This document shows positions 7,033 to 14,125 of a stretch of DNA of 64,000 nucleotides, piece by piece. The stretch is taken from assembly GCA_000504625.1 (NCBI GenBank), contig AZHR01000002.1:37384-101383 (forward strand), in the 5' to 3' direction. How positions within the stretch are numbered: the first letter of the stretch is position 1; each line of letters begins with the position of its first letter. Below the pieces are notes generated by a model. That model did not search any database and was not told the origin of the DNA. It saw only the letters and a list, made by a program, of their open reading frames with translations. The DNA is from an alpha proteobacterium SCGC AAA240-E13. GTDB lineage: Bacteria > Pseudomonadota > Alphaproteobacteria > Pelagibacterales > Pelagibacteraceae. A program made the position numbers and the translations under genes.

Positions 7033-7507
7033 TACCTTACCATTTATACGAAATTTTCTTGAAAGTACAAAACTTGATTTTGAAATAATGGATTGTGATT
7101 CCAATTTAACCGATACTAATATTTTTTGTAATAAATATGGTATTAACTTCGAAGACGCCGCAAATACAATTGTGATAAAATCAAAAACAGGTGAATTAAA
7201 GTATGTAGCTTGTGTGCTACTTGCCACAACTAAACTTGATACTAATAAAACTATTAGAAAAAAATTAAGTACCCACAAAGTTTCATTTGCAAGTGTCGAA
7301 GAAAGTGAAAAATTAACCAACATGGTAACTGGAGGTGTTACTCCTATAGAATTACCAAAAAGTCTACCGCTTTGGGTTGACTCAAGAGTGATGCAAAGGA
7401 AAATTATTGTCCTTGGGGGTGGCAATCGTACGTCAAAAATAAAAATATCCCCAAATATTTTTAACCATACCCCTAATACTGAAATTGTTGTGGGATTGGC
7501 TAAATAA
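7025..7507 (+). CDS. YbaK/ProX-type aminoacyl-tRNA deacylase domain protein
   Basis: YbaK-fold proteins remove wrong amino acids from tRNA. The 160 residues show the family landmarks: ANTIVIKSK near residue 46, a lysine in the CVLLATTKLD strand, the loop MVTGGVTPIELP near 100 and VLGGGNRTSKIKISP near 130. The GGVTP and GGGNRxSKI motifs are those of stand-alone YbaK-like proteins. Specificity (Cys, Pro, Ala) cannot be assigned. It is translated after a leader module that overlaps its ATG, and lies inside the tRNA-Phe island. Confidence 0.85.
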   Translation: MTDTLPFIRNFLESTKLDFEIMDCDSNLTDTNIFCNKYGINFEDAANTIVIKSKTGELKYVACVLLATTKLDTNKTIRKKLSTHKVSFASVEESEKLTNMVTGGVTPIELPKSLPLWVDSRVMQRKIIVLGGGNRTSKIKISPNIFNHTPNTEIVVGLAK

Positions 7508-7514
7508 TGTCAAA

Positions 7515-7700
7515 ATGACACTAACAACTTTTTTTTGGATATTAGTTGGGGTTATTATTTTGTTGTTACTAGCAATTCGGTTTAACATTAAGAAAGAATT
7601 ATTGACACCCGTTTTCTGGTTATTAATTGGAATAAATTTTATGGTATTAATGGGCATACTTTGGGAAGCTATTAACATACCAATAACTAAATTAAATTAA
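7515..7700 (+). CDS. Small two-helix membrane protein
   Basis: A 61-residue protein with two hydrophobic segments (about residues 4-22 and 30-50) separated by a basic loop RFNIKKE. The ATG at 7515 is preferred; longer reading would need a TTG inside the YbaK-type gene. It lies 7 nt after that gene and may be co-transcribed with it. I recognise no family. It is the last payload gene before tRNA-Phe copy 2. Confidence 0.55.
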   Translation: MTLTTFFWILVGVIILLLLAIRFNIKKELLTPVFWLLIGINFMVLMGILWEAINIPITKLN

Positions 7701-7735
7701 ATTTTTAATTTATCCAAGAACCGCGCCATTAAACG

Positions 7736-7811
7736 TGGTGGCCAAGAACGGAATCGAACCGCCGACACAAGCCTTTTCAGGACTCTGCTCTACCGACTGA
7801 GCACTTAAGCC
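7736..7811 (-). pseudogene. tRNA-Phe pseudogene, copy 2
   Basis: Exactly 76 nt long like the functional gene, with an intact D arm, T arm and GAA anticodon loop. The acceptor stem is ruined: 5' GGCTTAA against 3' CTTGGCC leaves mispairs, and the anticodon stem has a further change (GACTCT in place of GGCTCT on the plus strand). Flanking DNA differs from that of the functional tRNA, as expected at an insertion junction. Confidence 0.85.
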
Positions 7812-7956
7812 TACAGTCTAAATCAAACAGAAAACCTTTTATAATCAGTCCTACTTTCTAAGGGATATAGAATCACAAACAGGAATCCACGTCAAGGTTT
7901 TAGTGTAGCGAGTGTAGCAGAATTGAGTCTAGCTTTTCAGTTGAAAGATTTTAATG

Positions 7957-8069
7957 AGTCGAGAACAGGAATCCAATGCTCGCGACTATCGGGCCCGCCT
8001 CCCCTAATAGTGGTCCCAAAACGATTTACAAATTTGAAACTTTAAAGGGACCCGTAACCCCTATCTACA
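7957..8069. other. GC-rich structured intergenic block
   Basis: In the 470-nt gap between tRNA-Phe copy 2 and the sulfotransferase gene this 110-nt block is far richer in G+C than its surroundings. It has an AGTCGAG/CTCGCGACT stem (7957-7987), a CGGGCCCG palindrome (7990-7997) and GGTCCC/GGGACC arms (8012-8052). An 11-mer ACAGGAATCCA occurs here and again near 7880. No ORF or known RNA was recognised. It may be a noncoding RNA or the end of a mobile element. The rest of the gap shows only AT-rich palindromes. Confidence 0.45.
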
Positions 8070-8280
8070 CGTTAAGAACTTATTATTTACCTTTAGTTCT
8101 TTGATCTAGACGTAGAGACTACTTATTTTGAAAAATATTTTTCAAAAATTTCAATACAAATCAAGAAAAAATTCCCATTGATTCACACACCTGAATCAAC
8201 AAAAATTACGATGTAGCATTAAAGCATTATGGGTTTTGCAATTTATAGTTTTATAGTTATAAATTCATACTAAAGAAAAT

Positions 8281-9315
8281 ATGAAACTTTTTATTCACTT
8301 AGGTTTTCATAGGACGGGGACTCACAATATAAGATGTCATTTGTGGGAAAAACATCCCCAGATTAATTATTTGGGCAAAAGACCAAGAGGTCCTGGTAAA
8401 AAACATTTAGAATTAACAGAATTAATATCTAAGTTGAATAATGATGATTTTGATAAACGATACAACGAATTATTAAAAAAAACTGAAGAAATTAAACTAA
8501 TCCCTAATAAAACCAATTTAATATCGGACGAAATAATTTGGGCATATTCATTTCATTATCCTAACAATAACGATAATTATAGAACCTTATCAAGATTTGT
8601 ATCCAGAACAAATTTATTATTCACCAAAATAAACGTAGATGTAAATTTTTTTTATGTAATTAGAAATCAAGCGGATGTAATTAGATCTATTTACTCTCGT
8701 ATAGCACCAGAATTAGGTAGATCTTTAACATATAATGGAGAAACTCTTATACAGTATATCAAAACTAATAGAGCAAACCAACCAATTATCGAAAGGTTTT
8801 TAAGTGGTTTCAAATATTATGAAATACATAAAAATCTTTCCGATGCTGTAGGAAAAAATAAAATTTGTTTTTTTTTGTATGAAAAATTATGGTATGATAA
8901 TAATAAAACTTTATGTGATCTTTCAAATTATTTAAAAATAGATCCAAATATTTCAATAAAACTTTTAAAAGATAGAAAAGAAAATGTTTTTTTTGCATTT
9001 TTTGATGAAGAGCTTGAATTTAATACAGCGTTGTCAGTAATTTTTTATAAATTAAAAAAAAATTTAAAAAACCGAAACATATTTTTTGAAAATTTTGCTA
9101 AAAAATTACTCCGTATGTTCGAATTAATGTTTATCGCTGTATTTAAATATAATTCTCAACACAAAAAAAATACGAAGAAAATTAAAGATGCGTTTAATAA
9201 TCAATTAAATATAATTACAGATAATAAAGCATTAATTAAAAAATATTATAAACATGATTGTTTGGCACTTAAAAAAGAACATGGATTAGATATCGATAAA
9301 TATAACTATTTTTAA
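8281..9315 (+). CDS. Sulfotransferase-family protein
   Basis: Probably transfers sulfate from PAPS to a carbohydrate or similar acceptor. The N terminus LFIHLGFHRTGTHNIRCHL fits the 5'-phosphosulfate binding loop (usual form HxGxxKTGTTxL) with an arginine for lysine, and FFYVIRNQADVIRSIYSRI near residue 125 fits the 3'-phosphate binding motif. The C-terminal 90 residues are lysine- and asparagine-rich. It stands alone between tRNA-Phe copies 2 and 3, next to an integrase-like stub, and its base composition is even more AT-rich than the housekeeping genes. It reads as cargo of the island, perhaps modifying surface glycans. Confidence 0.75.
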   Translation: MKLFIHLGFHRTGTHNIRCHLWEKHPQINYLGKRPRGPGKKHLELTELISKLNNDDFDKRYNELLKKTEEIKLIPNKTNLISDEIIWAYSFHYPNNNDNYRTLSRFVSRTNLLFTKINVDVNFFYVIRNQADVIRSIYSRIAPELGRSLTYNGETLIQYIKTNRANQPIIERFLSGFKYYEIHKNLSDAVGKNKICFFLYEKLWYDNNKTLCDLSNYLKIDPNISIKLLKDRKENVFFAFFDEELEFNTALSVIFYKLKKNLKNRNIFFENFAKKLLRMFELMFIAVFKYNSQHKKNTKKIKDAFNNQLNIITDNKALIKKYYKHDCLALKKEHGLDIDKYNYF

Positions 9316-9421
9316 ATTATTTTTATACATACACAATTAATCTCAGTTACCAATGGTTTCAGAAACTTTCTAGCAGTAATGCCAAAAACACTAAGCACCC
9401 CGAAACCAGAGGCGGGATATT

Positions 9422-9553
9422 TTACTTTTTAAGATTTTTATTTTTTGGAACTGTTGCGTCGGAATACGTTGCAAAACTTTTACAGACTAACGGGTGACCT
9501 TTTCGTCTTATAAGCACTTGATATTTTTTGTAGTGCTTTCTTATACTAGCCAT
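9422..9553 (-). pseudogene. Integrase-like N-terminal stub (tyrosine recombinase family)
   Basis: A 43-codon frame beginning MASIRKHYKKYQVLIRRKGH and continuing into a SFATYSDA segment. This is the usual opening of phage-type tyrosine recombinases (arm-site binding domain: short beta strands, then an RRKG turn and a K-x-F-x-T strand). The frame ends after 43 codons, before any core-binding or catalytic domain, so it cannot be active. It is on the tRNA strand, 80 nt beyond the 3' end of tRNA-Phe copy 3, just where an integrase sits in an element inserted at a tRNA 3' end. Confidence 0.6.
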
Positions 9554-9558
9554 ATTTC

Positions 9559-9604
9559 CTTTCTGAGTGCAGCGGATTTGTAGCGAAACACTCTTCTCAG
9601 AAAG
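9559..9604. repeat. Strong hairpin between integrase stub and tRNA-Phe copy 3
   Basis: Perfect 9-bp arms CTTTCTGAG (9559-9567) and CTCAGAAAG (9596-9604), with a further GTG/CAC pairing possible inside. It contains one of the TCTGAGTGT...GTAGCGAA repeats scattered over the island. The position between attachment site and integrase start suggests a promoter, arm site or recombination structure. Confidence 0.5.
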
Positions 9605-9632
9605 TAAGATGATAAATTACCCGCGTATTATG

Positions 9633-9709
9633 TGGTGGCCAGGGACGGAATCGAACCGCCGACACAAGCCTTTTCAGGGCTCTGGCTCCTTGGACCAGTC
9701 TACATTGCC
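9633..9709 (-). pseudogene. tRNA-Phe pseudogene, copy 3
   Basis: The 3' half from anticodon arm to CCA is identical or nearly identical to the functional tRNA-Phe. The D arm and 5' acceptor strand are replaced by the same aberrant block as in copy 1, and both are followed by a similar TAAAATCTAGCT-like sequence. Flanking DNA on the 3' side differs from the functional gene, as expected for an attachment-site copy. Confidence 0.85.
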
Positions 9710-9804
9710 CCTGTAAAATCTAGCTCTTTAATTTCTGAACGTTAAGAAAAGCCTTCTGAGTGTGGCGATAGTGAGTCGAGAAATTCTGTAGTATGCTGGA
9801 CTCA

Positions 9805-10776
9805 ATGAAAAAGCTTTTAGGGATCTTGGTTCTGGGTTTGTTGTGGTGCAATGTTAGTGTTGCTGGAGAAATGAATGTGTTTAAAAAAAAAATTAAGTTG
9901 CCTGAAGATGTGGCACAAGGATATGAAAATTCATGGAGGTTTTGCTGTGACTTTGACAAAAAAACACGTCTCACTCCAGATCATGCATTTAAAATAGTTA
10001 ATAAATCTGACGGACATCCAGTTAGATTAGGGGAACAATCCATACGTTTTGAAGTTAGGCGGGGGGATTGCGGCGTATCACCTGGAGGTTATGATGATTG
10101 TGCAATTAAAGACTCAAACACTGGTATGACCTCTGAACGACATGAGTTGGGCATGGATAGAGATCTTACCAGTCTTAAAGGTGTGACTTGGCATACTTAC
10201 TCTTTATTCTTACCTAAAGATTTTCCACGTTTTGGTTACAGCCATGTAACAATGGGACAGTTTCATTCTGACGGTGATGGAAGTCCAGCTTTTAATTGGA
10301 ATATTAGTTCAAATGGAGGTTATGAAGTTCAAAGACGTACGGCGTGCAACTTGTCAAAAGGACAATATAAAAAGTTAGTAGGAAAGAAAAAACCTAAAGG
10401 TTGTTCGGATTCTTGGTCATCCAACAATCAACAAACGTTAATTCATCAAGAATATTTGCTTGGAAAATGGAACGATATCGTTTTCAATATTAAATGGTCT
10501 CTTAAGCAAGATGGTTATTTAAAAATGTGGATTAATGGAAGGCTAGTCTATCATTATATAGGAAGCAATTTAACTCCAAGAGAAAAAGAAGGTTTTCAAT
10601 TTGGAATTTACAGGGGACCAAACAAACGGACTCCCAAAAAATCAACTCAAGTGGCTTATTATGATGAAATCCGTTATGCAAAAAAATCTTGCAAAAAATT
10701 AAATTTGGAAGATCTTGGATATTCTTGTTCTGATCTTGAAAGCCAAACAATATCTAGAATAGATAAAATAAAATGA
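9805..10776 (+). CDS. Secreted polysaccharide-lyase-like protein (heparin lyase I type)
   Basis: An exported 323-residue protein. It begins with the recurring signal peptide MKKLLGILVLGLLWCNVSVA and probable cleavage after the last alanine. The mature part has an ERHELGMDRDL stretch, a HTYSLFLP strand, MGQFHSDGDGSPAFNW and a late QFGIYRG plus YYDEIRYAK strand, which together fit the jelly-roll fold of the heparin-lyase-I/PL20-like families. It would cleave an acidic polysaccharide in the periplasm or outside, but the substrate is unknown. The ATG at 9805 is chosen because the signal peptide starts there. It lies alone between tRNA-Phe copy 3 and the functional tRNA-Phe. Confidence 0.7.
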   Translation: MKKLLGILVLGLLWCNVSVAGEMNVFKKKIKLPEDVAQGYENSWRFCCDFDKKTRLTPDHAFKIVNKSDGHPVRLGEQSIRFEVRRGDCGVSPGGYDDCAIKDSNTGMTSERHELGMDRDLTSLKGVTWHTYSLFLPKDFPRFGYSHVTMGQFHSDGDGSPAFNWNISSNGGYEVQRRTACNLSKGQYKKLVGKKKPKGCSDSWSSNNQQTLIHQEYLLGKWNDIVFNIKWSLKQDGYLKMWINGRLVYHYIGSNLTPREKEGFQFGIYRGPNKRTPKKSTQVAYYDEIRYAKKSCKKLNLEDLGYSCSDLESQTISRIDKIK

Positions 10777-10860
10777 AAAAACTTTTAGGGATCTTGGTTC
10801 TGAGTGTAGCGAAATTGTAGCGAAGTCGGTTGTATCAAGTGTCTAAACGTCAGAAAAGTG
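10773..10860. repeat. Right copy of the tRNA-Phe flank repeat, with leader remnant
   Basis: Begins in the lyase stop codon (ATGA) with another leader start, read as MKKLLGILVLSVAKL then stop, and continues through a TCTGAGTGTAGCG repeat to the tRNA-Phe 3' end. It is homologous to 6302-6385. It represents the native DNA downstream of the tRNA plus a broken leader module. Confidence 0.7.
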
Positions 10861-10936
10861 TGGTGGCCAGGGACGGAATCGAACCGCCGACACAAGCCTT
10901 TTCAGGGCTCTGCTCTACCGACTGAGCTACCTGGCC
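10861..10936 (-). tRNA. tRNA-Phe (GAA), functional copy
   Basis: A complete 76-nt cloverleaf with CCA: acceptor GGCCAGG/CCTGGCC, D arm GCTCAGTCGGTAGAGC, anticodon loop CTGAAAA between GAGCC and GGCTT, T arm CGGCGGTTCGATTCCGTC. It follows infA by 5 nt on the same strand and is the parent of the three decayed copies at 6386, 7736 and 9633. Confidence 0.97.
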
Positions 10937-10941
10937 GTTAA

Positions 10942-11157
10942 CTAGTATCTAAAAATAATTCTTCCTTTAGTTAAATCATATGGAGTAACTTCAACCATTA
11001 CTTCGTCCCCAGCTAAAACTCGAATTCTATTTTTTCTTAACTTTCCAGCTGTATGTGCAAGAACCTCATGATTATTTTCAAGTTTCACTCTAAACATTGC
11101 ATTGGGCAACAATTCTGTAACTTTGCCCTTAAATTCAAGTAAATCTTGTTTTGCCAA
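10942..11157 (-). CDS. infA: Translation initiation factor IF-1
   Basis: Binds the 30S A site during initiation. The 71 residues are a single OB fold with the usual IF-1 landmarks: [39 protein letters not shown] and ending [11 protein letters not shown]. The reading frame starts at a TTG codon (11155-11157) preceded by an AAAGGG ribosome binding site; the residues after it ([10 protein letters not shown]) match the normal N terminus of IF-1, so TTG is accepted as start. The tRNA-Phe gene follows after 5 nt. Confidence 0.95.
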   Translation of the reverse strand: MAKQDLLEFKGKVTELLPNAMFRVKLENNHEVLAHTAGKLRKNRIRVLAGDEVMVEVTPYDLTKGRIIFRY

Positions 11158-11306
11158 TGTTTCAACCCTTTCAAAAAATTTAACACGTATAGATTTTGGA
11201 TAATTTTAGAATCTTCAAAATCTGATGATGTTATAGCTAACAGAATAAGCGTTTCAATATATTTTTTTAAATATTTATATTTTTTAAGTTAAATAATCTT
11301 AATATT

Positions 11307-11753
11307 TTATAGTTTATGTTTTGGAGAATATCTAACTTTCCAATAATAAACCTGGTCATCAAGCATTACATCTATTTCTTCAGATTTTAACAATATAATA
11401 CTATTTCCTGAAAAGACTAAATTAATATCACACGTATTGTCTTGGTTATAGTCGCATTTAATTGCTAATAATTCAAGATTCCTATCTTTCTGCTGCTGAT
11501 TTATATTTTTTGATGAAACACCATCTATAAAATTAAATTTTAACACACTTTTAATTCTTTTATAATTTCTAAATACACCCTTTTCAATATCTTCCCACAT
11601 AAACCTACTTAACATCATTATAAATATTTTATTTTCCTTTAAATATATTAAATCCTTAATTTTAATAATCGAGTCTTGACAATATGCTGAGATAGTTTTT
11701 AAATCATCAATATTTTTACCAATAAGTTTTAATCTATTGATATCTTTTGTCAT
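11307..11753 (-). CDS. DUF2948-family protein
   Basis: A 148-residue protein of unknown function. Alphaproteobacteria commonly carry a DUF2948 gene directly after murA, and this one overlaps the murA stop by 4 nt (ATGA), which is the main support. Visible are LKLIGKNIDDLKTISAYCQDSI at the start, a FMWEDIEKG motif near residue 52 and an LLKSEEIDVMLDDQ segment before the end. No signal peptide, no membrane segment. The coupling suggests a role tied to cell-wall synthesis or simply operon inheritance. Confidence 0.75.
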   Translation of the reverse strand: MTKDINRLKLIGKNIDDLKTISAYCQDSIIKIKDLIYLKENKIFIMMLSRFMWEDIEKGVFRNYKRIKSVLKFNFIDGVSSKNINQQQKDRNLELLAIKCDYNQDNTCDINLVFSGNSIILLKSEEIDVMLDDQVYYWKVRYSPKHKL

Positions 11754-13009
11754 TTAATTCTATTTATTTGAGCTCCACAATTAGATAATTTTTTTTCTAT
11801 ATTTTCATAACCTCTATCCAAATGATAAACTCTATTAATGACTGTCTTCGATTTGGATGTTAAAGCTGCCAAAACTAATGATACCGAAGCCCTGAGATCT
11901 GTTGCCATCAATTCAGCTCCGCTTAACTTTTTTTTACCCTGTATTATTGCCTGATTTCCTTTAATTTTTATCTTGGCACCCATCCTATTTAATTCTGGTA
12001 TATGCATAAATCTATTTTCAAAAATACTTTCGGTTACTTTAGAAACTCCATTAGCCCTACACATTAAAACCATGATTTGCGCCTGAAGATCTGTGGGAAA
12101 ACCTGGATAAGGAGAAGTTTTAAGACTTATTTTTTTAATATTATTTGAATTATAAACTATTAATTCTTTTTCTTTTAAAGTTATTGTTACACCCATTTTT
12201 TTCAAAATTAAAATTTCATTTTTAATTATTTTGGGATTAATATTTTTTATTTTAATTCGGCCATTTGTTACGGCCGAAGCGATCATATATGTACCAGCCT
12301 CAATTCTATCAAACATCACTTTGTAAATTAATGGTTTAAGATTTGTAACACCAATAATTTCAATTTTTCTATCTTTAAGCCATTTAATTTTACATCCCAT
12401 TTTTATCAAAAATCTACTCAAATCTTTTATCTCTGGTTCGCACGCACAATTATTTAATATAGTCTTACCTTTAGCAAGGCAAGCAGCTATCATAGTATTT
12501 TCTGTTGCGCCAACAGAAATTTTTGGAAAAGTAATTTTATTTCCAACTAATCCATCTTTAGCGAATGCATTGATATATCCATTTTTAATTTTAAAATTTA
12601 CTCCCATTTTTTTAAGAGCTTCGAGATGAAGGTCTACGGGTCTTGAACCTATTGCACATCCTCCTGGTAAAGAAACTTTTACTTTATGATATCTTGCTAA
12701 AAGTGGTCCTAAAAATATGATTCCCGCCCTCATGGTTTTAACTAATTTATAAGGTACAAAAGTACTTATTCTACCGTTGTTTAATATCTCGATTGTTTTT
12801 TTTTTCTTTATTAATTTGACTTTTGAACCTAAGAGCGAAAGCAACGCAATCATTGTCTCTACATCTTTAACCAAAGGAATATTATGAAGGATAACTTTTT
12901 TTTTACTAAGTATTGTAGCGGCTAATATTGGCAAAGTTGCATTTTTTGATCCGGAAATATTAATTGTACCGTTGAGCTTTTCTCCCCCAACAATTATCAA
13001 TTTTTGCAT
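11750..13009 (-). CDS. murA: UDP-N-acetylglucosamine 1-carboxyvinyltransferase
   Basis: First committed step of peptidoglycan synthesis: transfers enolpyruvyl from PEP to UDP-GlcNAc. The 419-residue protein has the GGEKLNGTINISGSKNATLP start, the catalytic cysteine in GGCAIGSRPVDLH (Cys118, so of the fosfomycin-sensitive type), PYPGFPTDLQAQ near 303 and the final RGYENIEKKL. Length is normal. It is followed by DUF2948 (overlap) and preceded by dcd with 3 nt between, forming a compact minus-strand operon. Confidence 0.96.
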   Translation of the reverse strand: MQKLIIVGGEKLNGTINISGSKNATLPILAATILSKKKVILHNIPLVKDVETMIALLSLLGSKVKLIKKKKTIEILNNGRISTFVPYKLVKTMRAGIIFLGPLLARYHKVKVSLPGGCAIGSRPVDLHLEALKKMGVNFKIKNGYINAFAKDGLVGNKITFPKISVGATENTMIAACLAKGKTILNNCACEPEIKDLSRFLIKMGCKIKWLKDRKIEIIGVTNLKPLIYKVMFDRIEAGTYMIASAVTNGRIKIKNINPKIIKNEILILKKMGVTITLKEKELIVYNSNNIKKISLKTSPYPGFPTDLQAQIMVLMCRANGVSKVTESIFENRFMHIPELNRMGAKIKIKGNQAIIQGKKKLSGAELMATDLRASVSLVLAALTSKSKTVINRVYHLDRGYENIEKKLSNCGAQINRIK

Positions 13010-13012
13010 TAA

Positions 13013-13567
13013 TTAGACTTTAGGAAGTGTGACTCCACTTTGTTTCATATACTTTCCGTTTCTATCTGAATATGTAATATTAGGTTTCTCATTACCCTTT
13101 AGAAAAATAAATTGTGCAACACCTTCATTAGCATATATTTTTGCTGGAAGTGGAGTGGTGTTAGAAAATTCTAATGTCACATTCCCTTCCCAACCTGGTT
13201 CTAAAGGTGTAACATTGACAATTATTCCACATCTAGCGTAAGTAGATTTGCCCAAACAAATTACCATAACATCTTTTGGTATTTTAAAATATTCGATCGT
13301 ACTCGCTAAAACAAAAGAATTAGGTGGAATAATACATTCTTCTCCACTTTTGGAAACAAAATTACTCTTCTTAAAATTTTTTGGATCAACTATTTCTGAA
13401 TTTACATTTGTGAATATTTTAAATTCATTTGAAACACGAGCATCATATCCAAAAGAAGAAAGACCATAAGAAATCTTTGTACCTCTAATTTGTTTATCTT
13501 CAAATGGACTTATTATTTCTTGCTTCCGTGCCATTTCCTTTATCCATTTATCAGACAAAACTGTCAT
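13013..13567 (-). CDS. dcd: dCTP deaminase
   Basis: Converts dCTP to dUTP for thymidylate synthesis. The 184 residues show [37 protein letters not shown] with the catalytic glutamate region, and [24 protein letters not shown], all typical of the trimeric deaminase. The start ATG overlaps the stop of a 35-codon lysine-rich ORF as ATGA, so translation may be coupled. It sits upstream of murA. Confidence 0.95.
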   Translation of the reverse strand: MTVLSDKWIKEMARKQEIISPFEDKQIRGTKISYGLSSFGYDARVSNEFKIFTNVNSEIVDPKNFKKSNFVSKSGEECIIPPNSFVLASTIEYFKIPKDVMVICLGKSTYARCGIIVNVTPLEPGWEGNVTLEFSNTTPLPAKIYANEGVAQFIFLKGNEKPNITYSDRNGKYMKQSGVTLPKV

Positions 13568-13671
13568 TTTTTCTTTTTATTATTGTATTTTTTTTGAAAT
13601 TTTTTTCTTTTTTTAATATTTTTTATCAATAATTTTTCAAGTTTTTGAATATAGGCATCTTTTTTCTCCAT
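13564..13671 (-). CDS. Tiny lysine-rich ORF coupled to dcd
   Basis: Thirty-five codons starting [18 protein letters not shown] and ending in a run of lysines and asparagines; about 45 per cent lysine. It stops in an ATGA overlap with dcd and starts 11 nt after the next upstream gene. The first half would form an amphipathic helix. The arrangement supports translation, but composition this biased can arise by chance in AT-rich DNA. No family recognised. Confidence 0.4.
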   Translation of the reverse strand: MEKKDAYIQKLEKLLIKNIKKRKKFQKKYNNKKKK

Positions 13672-13682
13672 TACCTATAAGT

Positions 13683-13880
13683 CTATTTTTTATTATCTGG
13701 ATTAGTTAAATCTTCTAGTGTAATGGGTTTTTGAATATCATGCATCACCGATTGATTTTCTAGTTCTACAACTGTATCTTTTCTTTTAGCTTTCTTTGCA
13801 GCTAAGCGTGCTTCTCTCTTGGCTTGTTTTAACACTGCTCTTTCCCCTCTTTTGGATTTATAATCGTAATGAATTCCCAT
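13683..13880 (-). CDS. Small basic protein of unknown function
   Basis: A 65-residue protein: a strongly basic helix (residues 8-36, rich in lysine, arginine and alanine) followed by a more acidic tail ending EDLTNPDNKK. It lies at the head of the minus-strand dcd-murA run and is separated from the tiny ORF by 11 nt. Codon use is normal for the window. It may bind nucleic acid, but that is only a guess from charge. Confidence 0.6.
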   Translation of the reverse strand: MGIHYDYKSKRGERAVLKQAKREARLAAKKAKRKDTVVELENQSVMHDIQKPITLEDLTNPDNKK

Positions 13881-14000
13881 AAAAATTTAACCATATTTTT
13901 TCATATGTTTACTTTGTTAAAAGTTGCTTTTCAAGTTACTATTCGATTATGGCAATTTTAGAGCCTTTACGATAGATTTTTATATTACCAACTAAGTAAA

Positions 14001-14076
14001 GCCCACATAGCTCAGTTGGCAGAGTACTTCCATGGTAAGGAAGAGGTCGCAAGTTCGATTCTTGCTGTGGGCACCA
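14001..14076 (+). tRNA. tRNA-Thr (GGT)
   Basis: Complete cloverleaf with CCA: acceptor GCCCACA/TGTGGGC, D arm GCTCAGTTGGCAGAGT, anticodon loop ATGGTAA between CTTCC and GGAAG, T arm CGCAAGTTCGATTCTTGC. A T7 run follows within 15 nt and may end transcription. It stands alone between divergent minus-strand genes. Confidence 0.96.
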
Positions 14077-14125
14077 CTAAGTACTTTTTTTAATCATGTA
14101 ATTTTGTGTTTGAAAACACAATAGA

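Noticed and set aside
8133..8155. Palindrome around TTGAAAAATATTTTTCAA as an operator
   Set aside because: AT-only palindromes of this kind arise readily in such AT-rich DNA, and no gene start is close.
6386..10936. Four spaced copies of a 50-nt sequence as a CRISPR-like array
   Set aside because: The spacing is 1.2-1.9 kb and the repeated unit is the 3' half of tRNA-Phe, so these are tRNA copies, not CRISPR repeats.
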